Shown here piece after piece: positions 18,852 through 27,256 of a stretch of 64,000 nt of DNA; positions within the stretch are counted from its first letter, which is position 1; each line of letters starts with the position of its first letter. This stretch comes from JAAXGI01 sp965206975 (GTDB taxonomy: Bacteria; Gemmatimonadota; Gemmatimonadetes; Longimicrobiales; Gaopeijiaceae). Made by a program: the position numbers and the translations under genes. Under the pieces are notes generated by a model. The model was not told the origin of the DNA. It worked only from the letters and a program-made list of their open reading frames with translations, and searched no databases. The stretch is taken from contig OZ242253.1 of NCBI GenBank assembly GCA_965206975.1, forward strand, positions 3,589,535 through 3,653,534, read 5' to 3'.

Positions 18852-19091
18852 ATGCTCGGTACGCTGGCCAAGCTCTTTGCCATCGGCCTGATCGCGCTGG
18901 TCGCGCTCGGCCTCGTCCTCTCCGCCCTGGGAGCTGCCTTCTCGCTGGCGCTCGGGCTCGCGTCCTTCCTCCTCTTCAAGGTCGCCCCGCTGGTCTTTCT
19001 GGGATGGGTCGTCCTCAAGTTCTTGAACCGCGGAGAGTCCGCCAGCGGGATCACGGCTGCGGACGAGGCCTGGCTTGAGGAGAGGCGCTAG
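18852..19091 (+). CDS. Small membrane protein of unknown function
   Basis: 79 aa. Two hydrophobic segments (about 5-30 and 32-58; LFAIGLIALVALGLVLSALG and LASFLLFKVAPLVFLGWVVL) and a charged C-terminal tail ending DEAWLEERR. GGGAGG lies 4-5 nt before ATG 18852, so translation is well supported. I do not recognise the family. It is divergent from ubiE and converges on the SAM hydrolase gene. Inner-membrane location is inferred from composition. Confidence 0.7.
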   Translation: MLGTLAKLFAIGLIALVALGLVLSALGAAFSLALGLASFLLFKVAPLVFLGWVVLKFLNRGESASGITAADEAWLEERR

Positions 19092-19123
19092 GACGGGATA
19101 AGTAAGAAGCCGACCCTGCGGCC

Positions 19124-19888
19124 CTACTTCGGGATCCGAACGGGCGTCCCCACCTCGGCCTTCAGGAGTTCCGCAGCGGAGTTGTCCCTCGCGGCCACCT
19201 CTACCCGCCCGTCCGAGTTGACGAGTGCCGCTAGGCTCTCGGGGGGAAGGTCTCCGTAGGTGCGCACCACGGGGATCGTCTTCCCCTGGATCTCGACACC
19301 GGAGACGTCGTCCACACTCGCGCCCGGAAGATTCGTGACGAGGTTTCCGAAGCCGTCCATAGAGACGACCTCGCCAACGATCGCCTCCCCCTCCCAACTG
19401 ACCCCCGGCTCCGGTATGTAGACCGGGTCCGCGAGTTCGGGTCCGAACCGCGACAAGTGCGCACCGCGTGCGAGGTACGCCGCGACCGGCGCGAAGATGT
19501 CCCTCCCGTGAAAGGTCGCGCTCCTCTCTGCGGATAGGAAGGCGGGATTCTCAACGGCGACGGCCCGAAACGCGGCCGCAGCATCGAGGACGCGGCTCAC
19601 GATCCCGTTGTCGGGTGCGACGACGAATCTCCGGTCCGCCTCAGCCGCCAATGCTCGCCGGTCGGTGCCCACTCCGGGATCGACGACTGCGAGGTGCACC
19701 GTCCCCGGCGGGTACCGGTTCCAGTAGCGGGAGAGGGCGAGCGCTCCTGCGCCAACTGCGCCGAACGGGACCTCGTGACTCACATCATCAAGCATGACCC
19801 CAGGGAAGATCGCGGCGATCACCCCCTTCATCGCCCCGACGTAGCCGTCGGAGGTCCCGAAGTCCGTCAAGAGCGTGACTCGCGCCAT
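19124..19888 (-). CDS. S-adenosyl-L-methionine hydrolase (adenosine-forming), DUF62 family
   Basis: 254 aa, full length. Members hydrolyse SAM to adenosine and methionine; related enzymes chlorinate or fluorinate SAM. Seen: TLLTDFGTSDGYVGAMKGV at the start, HLAVVDPGVGTDRRALA with the conserved Asp, FVVAPDNGIVS, SATFHGRDIFAPVAAYLARG, and MDGFGNLVTNLPG in the C-domain. The halogenase-specific loop cannot be judged safely by eye; hydrolase is the common function. It starts 9 bp after the small gene behind mrp and is the last gene of the leftward run from lepA. Confidence 0.88.
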   Translation of the reverse strand: MARVTLLTDFGTSDGYVGAMKGVIAAIFPGVMLDDVSHEVPFGAVGAGALALSRYWNRYPPGTVHLAVVDPGVGTDRRALAAEADRRFVVAPDNGIVSRVLDAAAAFRAVAVENPAFLSAERSATFHGRDIFAPVAAYLARGAHLSRFGPELADPVYIPEPGVSWEGEAIVGEVVSMDGFGNLVTNLPGASVDDVSGVEIQGKTIPVVRTYGDLPPESLAALVNSDGRVEVAARDNSAAELLKAEVGTPVRIPK

Positions 19889-19897
19889 GGTGTATCG

Positions 19898-20122
19898 CTA
19901 CGCGGAAGCCGACCCGGGCCGCCACGCCGTAGACGCCTCCAAGTCATCGAGGATCGCTTCGGGATCCTCGAATTCCTGCAGCGTGCGGTCTCCGAAGTGC
20001 TCGAGGGAGACGCCGTGCGCGTGAAACTCCGCGAGCGTCTCCGGAAAGTCACGCGCGATCATATGAAGCGGGCTCGTGAAGAGTTCGTCCCGAGTCGGCC
20101 TTGGGTGGAAGGGGATCTTGAT
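19898..20122 (-). CDS. Small DUF542/DUF1858-like protein with an apparent ATC start
   Basis: 74 residues, directly after the mrp stop codon in the same frame (GCG TAA ATC AAG ATC CCC). The reading is IKIPFHPRPTRDELFTSPLH, then MIARDFPETLAEFHAHGVSL and EHFGDRTLQEFEDPEAILDD. The segment from MIARDFPETLAEFHAHGV to TLQEF resembles the small helical domain at the N-terminus of RIC/ScdA-type and DUF1858 proteins (pattern: fPet...f...Gv....g..tL.e). It lacks the Cys of the redox type. GAGGAGG sits 5 nt before the ATC, ideal for initiation. The only ATG in frame is at 20062 and would remove 20 residues. Next to Mrp and NifU a role in Fe-S metabolism is possible but inferred. Confidence 0.6.
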   Translation of the reverse strand: MKIPFHPRPTRDELFTSPLHMIARDFPETLAEFHAHGVSLEHFGDRTLQEFEDPEAILDDLEASTAWRPGSASA

Positions 20123-21253
20123 TTACGCCTCCTCTGTGACGGGGAGTCGAACGGAGCGAAGCAGCTCTTCCGCTAGGTTACTGAGCGCTTCTCCAGCGGG
20201 AGACTCGGGGGCCGACACGACGATCGGTGTCCCGCTGTCCCCGCCCGCCCGGACGGCCGGGTCGAGCGGAATGGACCCGAGAAAGGGGAGGCCCATCTCC
20301 TGCGCAAGGCTTTCGCCTCCCCCGCTCCCGAAGACATCGATCATCTCACCGCAGTGCGGACACGCAAGGCCGCTCATATTCTCGGCGATCCCGAGGACGC
20401 GCGTATTCACCCGCTCGAACATCTTGACGCCACGACGCACGTCACCCACCGAGACCGCCTGAGGGGTGGTGACCATGACCGCCCCGTCCACGTCGATCGT
20501 CTGGACGAGGGAGAGCTGGGCATCCCCCGTCCCCGGCGGCATATCCACTATCAGGAGGTCGAGCGACCCCCAACTCACCTGCTCGATAAACTGCTTCAGA
20601 ATCCCCGAGATGAGAGGACCCCGCATGATCGCGGGCTGCTGCTCCTCAAGGAGGAAGCCGAGGCTCATCAGCCGGACGCCGTGAGCCTCGAGGGGCTCGA
20701 TCATCTCGCTGCCCTTCGCGCCGGCGACGCGGGGGCGTCTCGTCTCCCCGAACATCCTCGGAATATTCGGGCCGTAGATGTCTGCGTCCAGTAGCCCCAC
20801 GCTGAGCCCAGCGAGCCCTAGGGCGGCGGCTAGGTTCGTGGCCACCATAGATTTCCCGACCCCGCCCTTTCCCGACGAGACCGCGATCACGTGGTCGACA
20901 TCGGAGAGGAGGCGCGGGTCGGGCGTCGGGGCCGGGGTGGAGCCCGGCTGGAGCCCCCGGCCGCGCCCACGACCACGGGCGGGCGGGGCGGGGCGGTCGG
21001 GGGCCGGCTGCGGGAGCTGAAGGTTGACCCGGACGCGGCTCACGCCCTCGAGCGCTTCCACCGCCGTGCGGGCCGCCTTCACAAGCCCGTCCGGCACCGC
21101 ACCCTTCAGATGGAAGGAAAAGCGAACGCTCCCCGCCTCGTCGACGTGGAGCTCTTGGACGTGCCCGCTCGCGACCACGTCCATCCCCGTCTCCGGGTGC
21201 ACGACCGCACGAAGGGCCTCCGTGACGGAACGCTTCAGATCCTCCGGTGACAT
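20123..21253 (-). CDS. mrp: Mrp/ApbC-family iron-sulfur cluster carrier ATPase
   Basis: 376 aa. N-terminal MIP18/DUF59-like domain (about 1-90; VTEALRAVVHPETGMDVV, HFHLKGAVPD-like region) and C-terminal ParA-type P-loop ATPase: deviant Walker A VSSGKGGVGKSMVATNLA, LLDADIYGPNIPRMFG, LLIVDMPPGTGDAQL. The cluster-binding pair is in SGLACPHCGEMIDVFG (CPHC). It carries Fe-S clusters to apo-proteins in the cytoplasm. ATG 21253 is preferred to a TTG ten codons earlier. The linker about 95-125 is rich in Pro, Arg and Gly. Upstream is a NifU-C scaffold gene, the natural partner. Confidence 0.92.
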   Translation of the reverse strand: MSPEDLKRSVTEALRAVVHPETGMDVVASGHVQELHVDEAGSVRFSFHLKGAVPDGLVKAARTAVEALEGVSRVRVNLQLPQPAPDRPAPPARGRGRGRGLQPGSTPAPTPDPRLLSDVDHVIAVSSGKGGVGKSMVATNLAAALGLAGLSVGLLDADIYGPNIPRMFGETRRPRVAGAKGSEMIEPLEAHGVRLMSLGFLLEEQQPAIMRGPLISGILKQFIEQVSWGSLDLLIVDMPPGTGDAQLSLVQTIDVDGAVMVTTPQAVSVGDVRRGVKMFERVNTRVLGIAENMSGLACPHCGEMIDVFGSGGGESLAQEMGLPFLGSIPLDPAVRAGGDSGTPIVVSAPESPAGEALSNLAEELLRSVRLPVTEEA

Positions 21254-21282
21254 CAGGTGTCCGCCCCCTCCCCGGCCGTGCA

Positions 21283-21316
21283 AAAAAAGGGGCGCCCCCC
21301 CTCGCGAGGAAGCGCC
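21283..21316 (-). terminator. Hairpin plus T-run between nifU-like gene and mrp
   Basis: Read leftward: GGCGC, inner palindrome CCTCGCGAGG, then GCGCC and seven T residues. This has the form of a rho-independent terminator or attenuator inside a run of same-strand genes. It lies 30 nt before the mrp start and could reduce or control mrp expression relative to the scaffold gene. Confidence 0.45.
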
Positions 21317-21371
21317 GCCTGGAGGGGCACCGGAGCGGTCCCGACACCCCGCTCGCCCGGTGCCCGCCCAT

Positions 21372-21602
21372 CTAGATCGCCATGACCTCCGTGACTTCCG
21401 GTACGGTGCTCCGGATGCGCCGCTCGATCCCCTCCTTGAGCGTCAACATCGAGATGGGGCATGACTCGCACGCTCCCATCAGCCGGAGGTGCACGATGCC
21501 CTCGGACTCCTCGAAGCCCAGAAACTCGACGTCCCCACCGTCCGCGTGGAGCGCCGGGCGGATCTGATCGAGGATCTCCATGATCTGGTGCTCTTTTGAC
21601 AC
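21372..21602 (-). CDS. NifU C-terminal-domain Fe-S scaffold protein
   Basis: 76 aa. Single NifU-like domain: ILDQIRPALHADGGDVEFLG, then LMGACESCPISMLTLKEGIE with the CxxC cluster ligands. GTG at 21602 is chosen because AGGAGG stands 6 nt before it; an ATG eight codons upstream has no such site. It assembles or hands on a 4Fe-4S or 2Fe-2S cluster. The following gene is the carrier mrp. Confidence 0.88.
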   Translation of the reverse strand: MSKEHQIMEILDQIRPALHADGGDVEFLGFEESEGIVHLRLMGACESCPISMLTLKEGIERRIRSTVPEVTEVMAI

Positions 21603-21686
21603 GAGGCTCCTCCTCGAATCCGACATCGCGCCATGCGCTGAGAACCCCCAACGCCAGCGTCGGTTCCACCCGATCCCCCCTCGCCC

Positions 21687-22283
21687 TCACGCCGAAGAGC
21701 GGAGGAGCGCACTCAGGGCGTGGACATCCCCGCTCACGGGGTGCCGAAATAAGAGGCGCCGGGCGAGGAGTCCGTCGAGGTCCCGCCGCCCTCCCCGCGA
21801 TGCCACGAGTCCGGCCACCTCTCCGGCCCTGACGCACCCCGAGCGCTCCACCCTCGACCAGAGCGCCCGCTCCCCATCTGAGCCCACCCCCATCACGTCG
21901 AAACACCCCGGCGCCGTCTCGGCCACGACGGCGAGCGCGTGCCGCTCGAGCACCGCCTCGATCGGGTCCCGGTGATGCGCCTTGACACCCATCAGCACGA
22001 AGAATGCGGGCGCGGCCTGCCCCCTTTCCCGCAGGAGGAGCTTCGCGACCACCTCGTCCGCACACGAGTAGTCGAGGATCGCGACCGACGAGAGGTCCAC
22101 CTGCGAGAGAGCCGGAGCGCCCAACTCGTCGAGCTGACGCTCGATCGCGATCCGCACGGCCCGCCCGGTCGGACGGGTCACGAGGTGCGAGTAGAGACTC
22201 GTCACGCTCCGCTCGAGGAGCTCCTGCACGTCCACGGCCAAGGCATCGAGCTCGAATCCGTCGACGCTCCGCCGCTGTCTCAT
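21687..22283 (-). CDS. STAS-domain protein with possible C-terminal winged helix
   Basis: 198 aa. The N-terminal half contains a STAS-like core, LSQVDLSSVAILDYSCADEV followed by VAKLLLRERG, where SCADEV occupies the place of the switch loop with its phosphorylatable Ser. The C-terminal 70 residues (SRVERSGCVRAGEVAGLVAS and RLLFRHPVSGDVHALSALL) look like a winged-helix or similar regulatory fold; that part is inferred. The start codon overlaps the stop of the HATPase gene (ATGA), so the two are coupled. Probably the antagonist half of a partner-switching pair. Confidence 0.68.
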   Translation of the reverse strand: MRQRRSVDGFELDALAVDVQELLERSVTSLYSHLVTRPTGRAVRIAIERQLDELGAPALSQVDLSSVAILDYSCADEVVAKLLLRERGQAAPAFFVLMGVKAHHRDPIEAVLERHALAVVAETAPGCFDVMGVGSDGERALWSRVERSGCVRAGEVAGLVASRGGRRDLDGLLARRLLFRHPVSGDVHALSALLRSSA

Positions 22284-23167
22284 GGCTCGGGCCTCGCCGG
22301 GAGGATGATCGTGATCTGGGCACCGGGAAACGGGGCGAGGCCGTCTTCGAGCGGCGCGATCTCCTCCCAATCCGGTACGTCGGCGATACGCGCTGTCCCG
22401 CTTCGGATCGAGATCGCGCCGTGCCACCGCCGGACCTGCCTTCGAATCTGCTGGATCCCGTGGCCCCGGCCCTGATCGGGGAAACGGGTGAGCCCATGTA
22501 TGAATGCGGCCTCGAGCGCAGGGGCGTCGCCCCACCGCTCCCCGTAGCGGCCGGAATATTCCCCTTCGAGGGAGCCGCGAAAGCCGCGACCCACGTCACC
22601 GACCCCAATCATCAGGACCTCCCGACCGAGCCTTTTCTTCCAGAGATAGCTTTGCGCCGCGACCCACCCCGGCGCCCCGGCGTGCTCGAGGATGTTCTGG
22701 CATACTTCCGAGAGGACGACAGGGAACTGAACGACCGCCGTGGGCGGATAGCGGAGCGTGTGGGCGAGGATCTTCCCCGCACGGTCGTGGACCCGGTCTA
22801 CGACCTCGTGAACGTCCCGGTTCTCCTCGATCCTCGTGAGCTCGAGGAGGACGTCCGAGCCCCTCGCCTGCCGCCTCGCGGGCGCAAGCGTCTCGCGAAA
22901 GACGCCCTCCGCCGCCGCCTGGAACCCCATTCTCCCGAGGTAGGAGAGGACCTCGCCCCCGTCAGGGAGCTTGAGCACGGGCGCCGGCCCGGCGCGCTCT
23001 CCGAGCACCCGACCGAGCGAGAGGAGGCCAATCATCCCCACGGGATCGATCCACCGGAGGCGGTGGGCGTCGAGGAGGACGCTCCCCTCCGCGACCCCCG
23101 AGGCGAGCCTCACGAGTTCGTCGACGCTCCGGTAGTCGAGCGAGCTCGGGATCGGGATGACCTTCAA
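22280..23167 (-). CDS. STAS-like plus HATPase (GHKL) regulatory protein
   Basis: 295 aa. Residues 1-95 form a STAS-like domain (YRSVDELVRLASGVAEGSVL, LRWIDPVGMIGLLSLGRVL). Residues about 150-290 form a GHKL ATPase: N-box VVLSEVCQNILEHAG, G1 IGVGDVGRGFRGSL, G2 RGHGIQQIRRQVRRW. No phospho-acceptor His box is visible, so it resembles anti-sigma-factor Ser kinases rather than sensor kinases. The start is TTG at 23167, overlapping the pfkB stop (TTGA). It stands between pfkB and a second STAS gene with 4-bp overlaps on both sides. Target unknown. Confidence 0.75.
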   Translation of the reverse strand: MKVIPIPSSLDYRSVDELVRLASGVAEGSVLLDAHRLRWIDPVGMIGLLSLGRVLGERAGPAPVLKLPDGGEVLSYLGRMGFQAAAEGVFRETLAPARRQARGSDVLLELTRIEENRDVHEVVDRVHDRAGKILAHTLRYPPTAVVQFPVVLSEVCQNILEHAGAPGWVAAQSYLWKKRLGREVLMIGVGDVGRGFRGSLEGEYSGRYGERWGDAPALEAAFIHGLTRFPDQGRGHGIQQIRRQVRRWHGAISIRSGTARIADVPDWEEIAPLEDGLAPFPGAQITIILPARPEP

Positions 23168-24198
23168 TTCGCCCCCGCTGCCGGATCGATCTGCCGGTCG
23201 AGGTGGAGGCGGAGCCCCCGAGCACCTCGATGCTCGACGTTCCTTGCCGCCCGCCGGTTCGCCTCCACCATCGCGGCCTCGAGGGAGCGACCCGCAAGGA
23301 GCCCGCTGTAGCACGAGGCACCCCAGACGTCTCCGCACCCCGTCGGATCCCCCTCCTCGCCGACGACCGACTGGCCCGCCACCCTCGCGCTCCGCACGGG
23401 CCCCGAGGCGGCGAGCCCCCCTCGTTGCAGGGGCCACGTGAAGGGATCGGGGGCGAAGCACGGACTTGCGACGTACGCGGCGCCGCGGGAACCGAGGGTG
23501 ACGTTGATCAGCTTCAGCTCCGGCCCGACCACATCGGCCGCCAGCTTGAGCGGATCGCCGTGCGCCTGACCGAGGAGCTCGAACTCGGCCTCGTTCATCT
23601 GGACCGCGTCGAAGCACAGGAGCCACTCGGCCCAGTGAGGGAGGCGCTGCGGCGTCCGTTCCCCGCACCGACCGAGTCCGAGGAAGAGAGAGTGGAGATC
23701 GGCATACGTCGGACCCGCGAACTCGTCCCGGAGGCGCTGTGCGGTCCCGAGGTCCATCTCGAATCCGGAGATGAAGTTGAGGTAGAGTGCATCACAGCGC
23801 CCGGCGAGAGGCGAGAGCTCGTCCCACGCCCAGGGGGGCACCCCGCCCGTCAGCCTCTCCGTCACCCGCACGTGCCCGGCGTAGCGCATCTCCACCTCGT
23901 TGTTCGGTTCGGGAACGACGACGACGCCGGGCTCCGTCCGGACTCTCGGAAGTGACCGAAGGAAGCGGAAGGCCTCCTCCGCACGCTCCTGGCCGACCTT
24001 GACAAGCGGGAGGATGGACCAGGGCTCGGGAAGCGCGACCGTCAGCGCCTCGAGCGCATAGCCGATCCCGCCCCATCCGGTGAGCGTCCTGGCTGCCGGC
24101 TCGCCGTGGGAGATCGTGTCCCACACCAGCGTTCCGACCACGCCCAGGGAAAGACTGTCCTGCGCCCCCGCTCCCGGCCGGCCGGTGACGTCAACCAT
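23164..24198 (-). CDS. PfkB-family carbohydrate/nucleoside kinase
   Basis: 344 aa, ribokinase-like. It phosphorylates a sugar or nucleoside with ATP; substrate not readable from sequence. The N-terminal part has SLGVVGTLVWDTISHGE and GGIGYALEALTVALPEPW. The C-terminal signature EEGDPTGCGDVWGASCYSGL contains the catalytic Asp and the anion-hole Gly-Cys-Gly. VGPELKLINVTLGSRGAAYV precedes it. The ATG overlaps the end of lepA by 8 bp, and the stop overlaps the next gene, so it belongs to the lepA-led run. Confidence 0.85.
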   Translation of the reverse strand: MVDVTGRPGAGAQDSLSLGVVGTLVWDTISHGEPAARTLTGWGGIGYALEALTVALPEPWSILPLVKVGQERAEEAFRFLRSLPRVRTEPGVVVVPEPNNEVEMRYAGHVRVTERLTGGVPPWAWDELSPLAGRCDALYLNFISGFEMDLGTAQRLRDEFAGPTYADLHSLFLGLGRCGERTPQRLPHWAEWLLCFDAVQMNEAEFELLGQAHGDPLKLAADVVGPELKLINVTLGSRGAAYVASPCFAPDPFTWPLQRGGLAASGPVRSARVAGQSVVGEEGDPTGCGDVWGASCYSGLLAGRSLEAAMVEANRRAARNVEHRGARGLRLHLDRQIDPAAGAN

Positions 24199-25990
24199 CC
24201 AACGAGAGCACGGCGAGGAAGGCTTCCTGCGGGATCTCGACCGCGCCGACCTGCTTCATCCGCTTCTTGCCCTCCTTCTGCTTCTCCAGGAGCTTCCGCT
24301 TCCGGGTGATATCGCCCCCGTAGCACTTCGCCGTGACATTCTTTCGAACGGGCCGGATGTTCTGGCGGGACACGATCCTCCCCCCGAGTGCGGCCTGGAG
24401 CGCCACCTCGTACTGCTGGCGGGGAATCAGCCTCTTCAAGCGGCCAACGAGGTCGCGGCCGTAGGACTCCGCCTTCGCCCGATGAATGATCACGGAGAAC
24501 GCGTCCACCGGATCCCCGTTCACCAGGATGTCGAGTCGCGCGAGGTTATCCTCCCTGTACTCGAAAAACTCATAGTCGAAGCCCGCATAGCCGCGCGTCC
24601 CGCTCTTCAGGCGGTCGTAGAAGTCGAGCACGATCTCCGCGAGGGGAAGTTCGTAGGCGAGCTCGACCCTCTCTGCGTCCAGGTACTGCATCCCCTTGAA
24701 GACGCCTCTCCGCTCGTGAGCGAGCTTCTGCACATTCCCGATGTACTCGGCGGGGCACACGATCCGGGCGGCGACGATCGGCTCCTCGATGCGGTCTACT
24801 ACGCCCCGGTCGGGGAGCTTCGTCGGCGTCTCGATGAGCACCATCTGACCATTCGTCAGGTACACCCGGTACTCCACATTCGGCACCGTGGCTATGAGAT
24901 CGACCCCGAACTCCCGGTCGAGCCGCTCCTGGATGATCTCCATATGGAGGAGCCCGAGGAATCCGCAGCGGAACCCGAACCCTAGGGCTGCCGATGTCTC
25001 GGGCTCGGACTGGAGGGAGGCATCGTTCAGCTTGAGGCGATCGAGGGCATCACGGAGTTCCTCGTAGTCGTCGGAGTCGGTGGGGTAGAGCCCCGCGAAA
25101 ACCATAGGCCGTACCCGCTGGTAACCCGGAAGGAGCTCCACAGCCCTCCTCCCCGCATCGAGGACCGTGTCTCCGGCCGCGGTATGGGAAACCTCCTTGA
25201 TGGCAGCCACGAGGTAGCCCACGTCTCCCGGCCCGAGGCTCGGCCGGGGGATGCGCTTCAGCTGCTGGATTCCCACCTCTGTGACCTCATACGTCTCTCT
25301 GTGAGAGCCGAAGGCGACGATCATCCCCGCCTCAAGCCTCCCGTCGAAGACCCGGATCGAGGGTACGGCGCCCAGATATTGGTCATAGTACGAGTCGAAG
25401 ACGAGGGCCCGTAGGGGGGCATCCGGATCACCCGCGGGCGGGGGGACGCCCGCTACGACCGCATCGAGGACGGACTCGATTCCAACACCGTCCTTCGCCG
25501 AGACGGCCAGGATCGTCTCGGGCTCCACCCCCAATAGATCGGCGAGCTCCCTCCCCCGCCGCTCCACCTCAGCGCCCGGGAGGTCGATCTTGTTCAGTAT
25601 CGGGATGATCTCGAGCCCCGCATCGAGGGCGAGGAAGAGATTGGAGAGCGTCTGGGCTTGGACCCCCTGGCTCGCATCCACGACCAAGATCGCCCCCTCG
25701 CACGCGGCGAGCGACCTCGACACCTCGTAGGTAAAGTCCACGTGGCCGGGCGTATCGATCAGGTTGAACCCGTAGGTCCGCCCGTTTGGGGCCACGTAGT
25801 CCATCCGGACCGCGTGGAGCTTGATCGTGATCCCGCGCTCGCGCTCGAGCTCGTTGGAGTCGAGGACCTGTGCCCGCATGCTCCTCGCATCCAGCGTCGC
25901 CGTCGCCTCGAGGAGTCGGTCCGCGAGGGTGGACTTCCCGTGGTCGATGTGGGCCACGATGCAGAAATTTCGGATATTCAAGTTGTGCAC
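24191..25990 (-). CDS. lepA: Elongation factor 4 (LepA), back-translocating GTPase
   Basis: 599 aa, exactly family size. GTPase domain: G1 VAHIDHGKSTLADRLLEA, G2 RERGITIKLHAVRM, G3 LIDTPGHVDFTYEVSRSL, G4 NKIDLP. LepA-specific C-terminal domain: YGGDITRKRKLLEKQKEGKK with RMKQVGAVEIPQEAF. It acts on ribosomes stalled or mis-translocated. The start is GTG 25990 without a strong ribosome binding site; a TTG three codons later is an alternative. First gene of a leftward run reaching the SAM hydrolase. Confidence 0.96.
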   Translation of the reverse strand: MHNLNIRNFCIVAHIDHGKSTLADRLLEATATLDARSMRAQVLDSNELERERGITIKLHAVRMDYVAPNGRTYGFNLIDTPGHVDFTYEVSRSLAACEGAILVVDASQGVQAQTLSNLFLALDAGLEIIPILNKIDLPGAEVERRGRELADLLGVEPETILAVSAKDGVGIESVLDAVVAGVPPPAGDPDAPLRALVFDSYYDQYLGAVPSIRVFDGRLEAGMIVAFGSHRETYEVTEVGIQQLKRIPRPSLGPGDVGYLVAAIKEVSHTAAGDTVLDAGRRAVELLPGYQRVRPMVFAGLYPTDSDDYEELRDALDRLKLNDASLQSEPETSAALGFGFRCGFLGLLHMEIIQERLDREFGVDLIATVPNVEYRVYLTNGQMVLIETPTKLPDRGVVDRIEEPIVAARIVCPAEYIGNVQKLAHERRGVFKGMQYLDAERVELAYELPLAEIVLDFYDRLKSGTRGYAGFDYEFFEYREDNLARLDILVNGDPVDAFSVIIHRAKAESYGRDLVGRLKRLIPRQQYEVALQAALGGRIVSRQNIRPVRKNVTAKCYGGDITRKRKLLEKQKEGKKRMKQVGAVEIPQEAFLAVLSLDG

Positions 25991-26470
25991 GGGGTCCGCG
26001 TTCCCGAAGGTCGGCGTCTGAGGAGGGGATGGCGTAAGCTAACCCCGGGAAAAATCCCGATCAATCGAGGCTTGACGGCCGCTGCCGGAGGGTGCGACCG
26101 CCGCGGGTTCGCGGCCTCTCGCAATCCTCGGCGCGTGGGTGCGGGACGCGAGTCCCGAGGACCATTCCGGAGCGGGGGCGCGGGCCTCCCGGCGTACCGT
26201 CGGACAGCGTGCTTGCCCGGCACGCGGCGGATGATGCAAACCGGGAAGGCTGCCGACTCAGCCCCGGAGGACGCAGGCCGACGCCGGAAGGTGAGGTGAG
26301 CAGTTGCGCTGGGCGAGCACGGCCGCATCTGTTCGTCGATGGCCCCTGACCCGCTTTCGTCGCGATGGAATCAATGGTGAAAGCTTCCCCCCGAGCCGCT
26401 AGCCCGGCGTTGCTCGTAACCGTGTCGGCTGGCGTACTCGCCATCGTTGCGGCGACGGGTTGGCCGCTCG
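25991..26470. other. Intergenic region upstream of lepA, no clear gene
   Basis: Frames here give Arg/Pro-rich products without features. A 53-codon rightward frame at about 26365-26526 begins MESMVKASPRAASPALLVTV and contains one hydrophobic stretch. It has no ribosome binding site and overlaps the end of the DUF4389 gene, so I do not call it. The lepA promoter should lie here. Confidence 0.4.
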
Positions 26471-27142
26471 TCATTCGTGCCAAGGATCGAGGACAAACGG
26501 CGGGTACCGGTCCGTCGCCAGCATGAACATGTACGCGTGCACGCGTAGCACCCAGCGGAAATATCCGACCAGGAAACCGAATATCCCTCGCGGGTAGCGG
26601 CCCGTGAAGAGGATGGCGAACCAAGCGATCACTAGCAGCACGGCGGCGACCAGGCCAAGGAGGATCAACACTACGTAGTGCGGAATCGCAAGGAACCACT
26701 TGATCAGCGGGAGCCAGCGGTTCAGGTCACGGCTGGCATCGGGATAGTCAATCTCCAGGTGGACGGCTTGGGCTTCGTCCGTGGAGGGATATTCTTCACG
26801 GAGCAGAGCCATGTAGGCGGCGACACGGGTCACGAAGCGCGTCAGCTCGAGGTTCCAGTCGAACCACCACCGGGGATACTTCTGCCTGACCAGGATCATG
26901 AGCAGCAGTGGCACGACGACGAAGCCGACGGTCGAGAGCGTGAACGCGGAAAACTCCAACCAAGGGCCGGCATCCTCGATTGTCCAGTCGGTGGCGCTGC
27001 TGGTCAGCAACGCATGGATCACGGCGATCGGGATCGTCAGGATCAGACGAAACGCGGTTTTGGCGCGGCTCAGGTCGGCCGCCGGATAGTCGATTTCCAG
27101 TCGGGCCGGATACGCGGGGGGGTCCGTATGCTGCTCAGACAT
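26471..27142 (-). CDS. DUF4389 membrane protein
   Basis: 223 aa. Two repeated units of the DUF4389 type: RLEIDYPAADLSRAKTAFRL and HLEIDYPDASRDLNRWLPLI. Each precedes hydrophobic segments (about 35-50, 70-95, 155-180). Short aromatic motifs such as YPRWWFDWNLELTRFVTRV and YPRGIFGFLVGYFRWVLRV follow each unit, as usual in the family. Integral inner-membrane protein; function unknown. Likely monocistronic: lepA lies beyond a 480-bp gap and an IS110 remnant lies upstream. Confidence 0.85.
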   Translation of the reverse strand: MSEQHTDPPAYPARLEIDYPAADLSRAKTAFRLILTIPIAVIHALLTSSATDWTIEDAGPWLEFSAFTLSTVGFVVVPLLLMILVRQKYPRWWFDWNLELTRFVTRVAAYMALLREEYPSTDEAQAVHLEIDYPDASRDLNRWLPLIKWFLAIPHYVVLILLGLVAAVLLVIAWFAILFTGRYPRGIFGFLVGYFRWVLRVHAYMFMLATDRYPPFVLDPWHE

Positions 27143-27256
27143 GGAGCCGTCTCCCTCCAGAGATCATGGATTGACCTGCCCTGCCTTGAGCATCGTGCGG
27201 CGCGCTCGCGGGAGGCTCCTCATCCGGACGCAGAGCTAGGTCGAGGAGAGCAGGTC

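Noticed and set aside
22004..23311. Long rightward frame of 435 codons
   Set aside because: Antisense to the coherent STAS/HATPase genes; composition is Arg/Pro-rich with no motifs.
25658..26299. Rightward frame over the start of lepA
   Set aside because: Antisense to the LepA GTPase motifs.
26365..26526. 53-codon rightward frame with one hydrophobic stretch
   Set aside because: No ribosome site, and its end overlaps the well-supported C-terminus of the DUF4389 protein.
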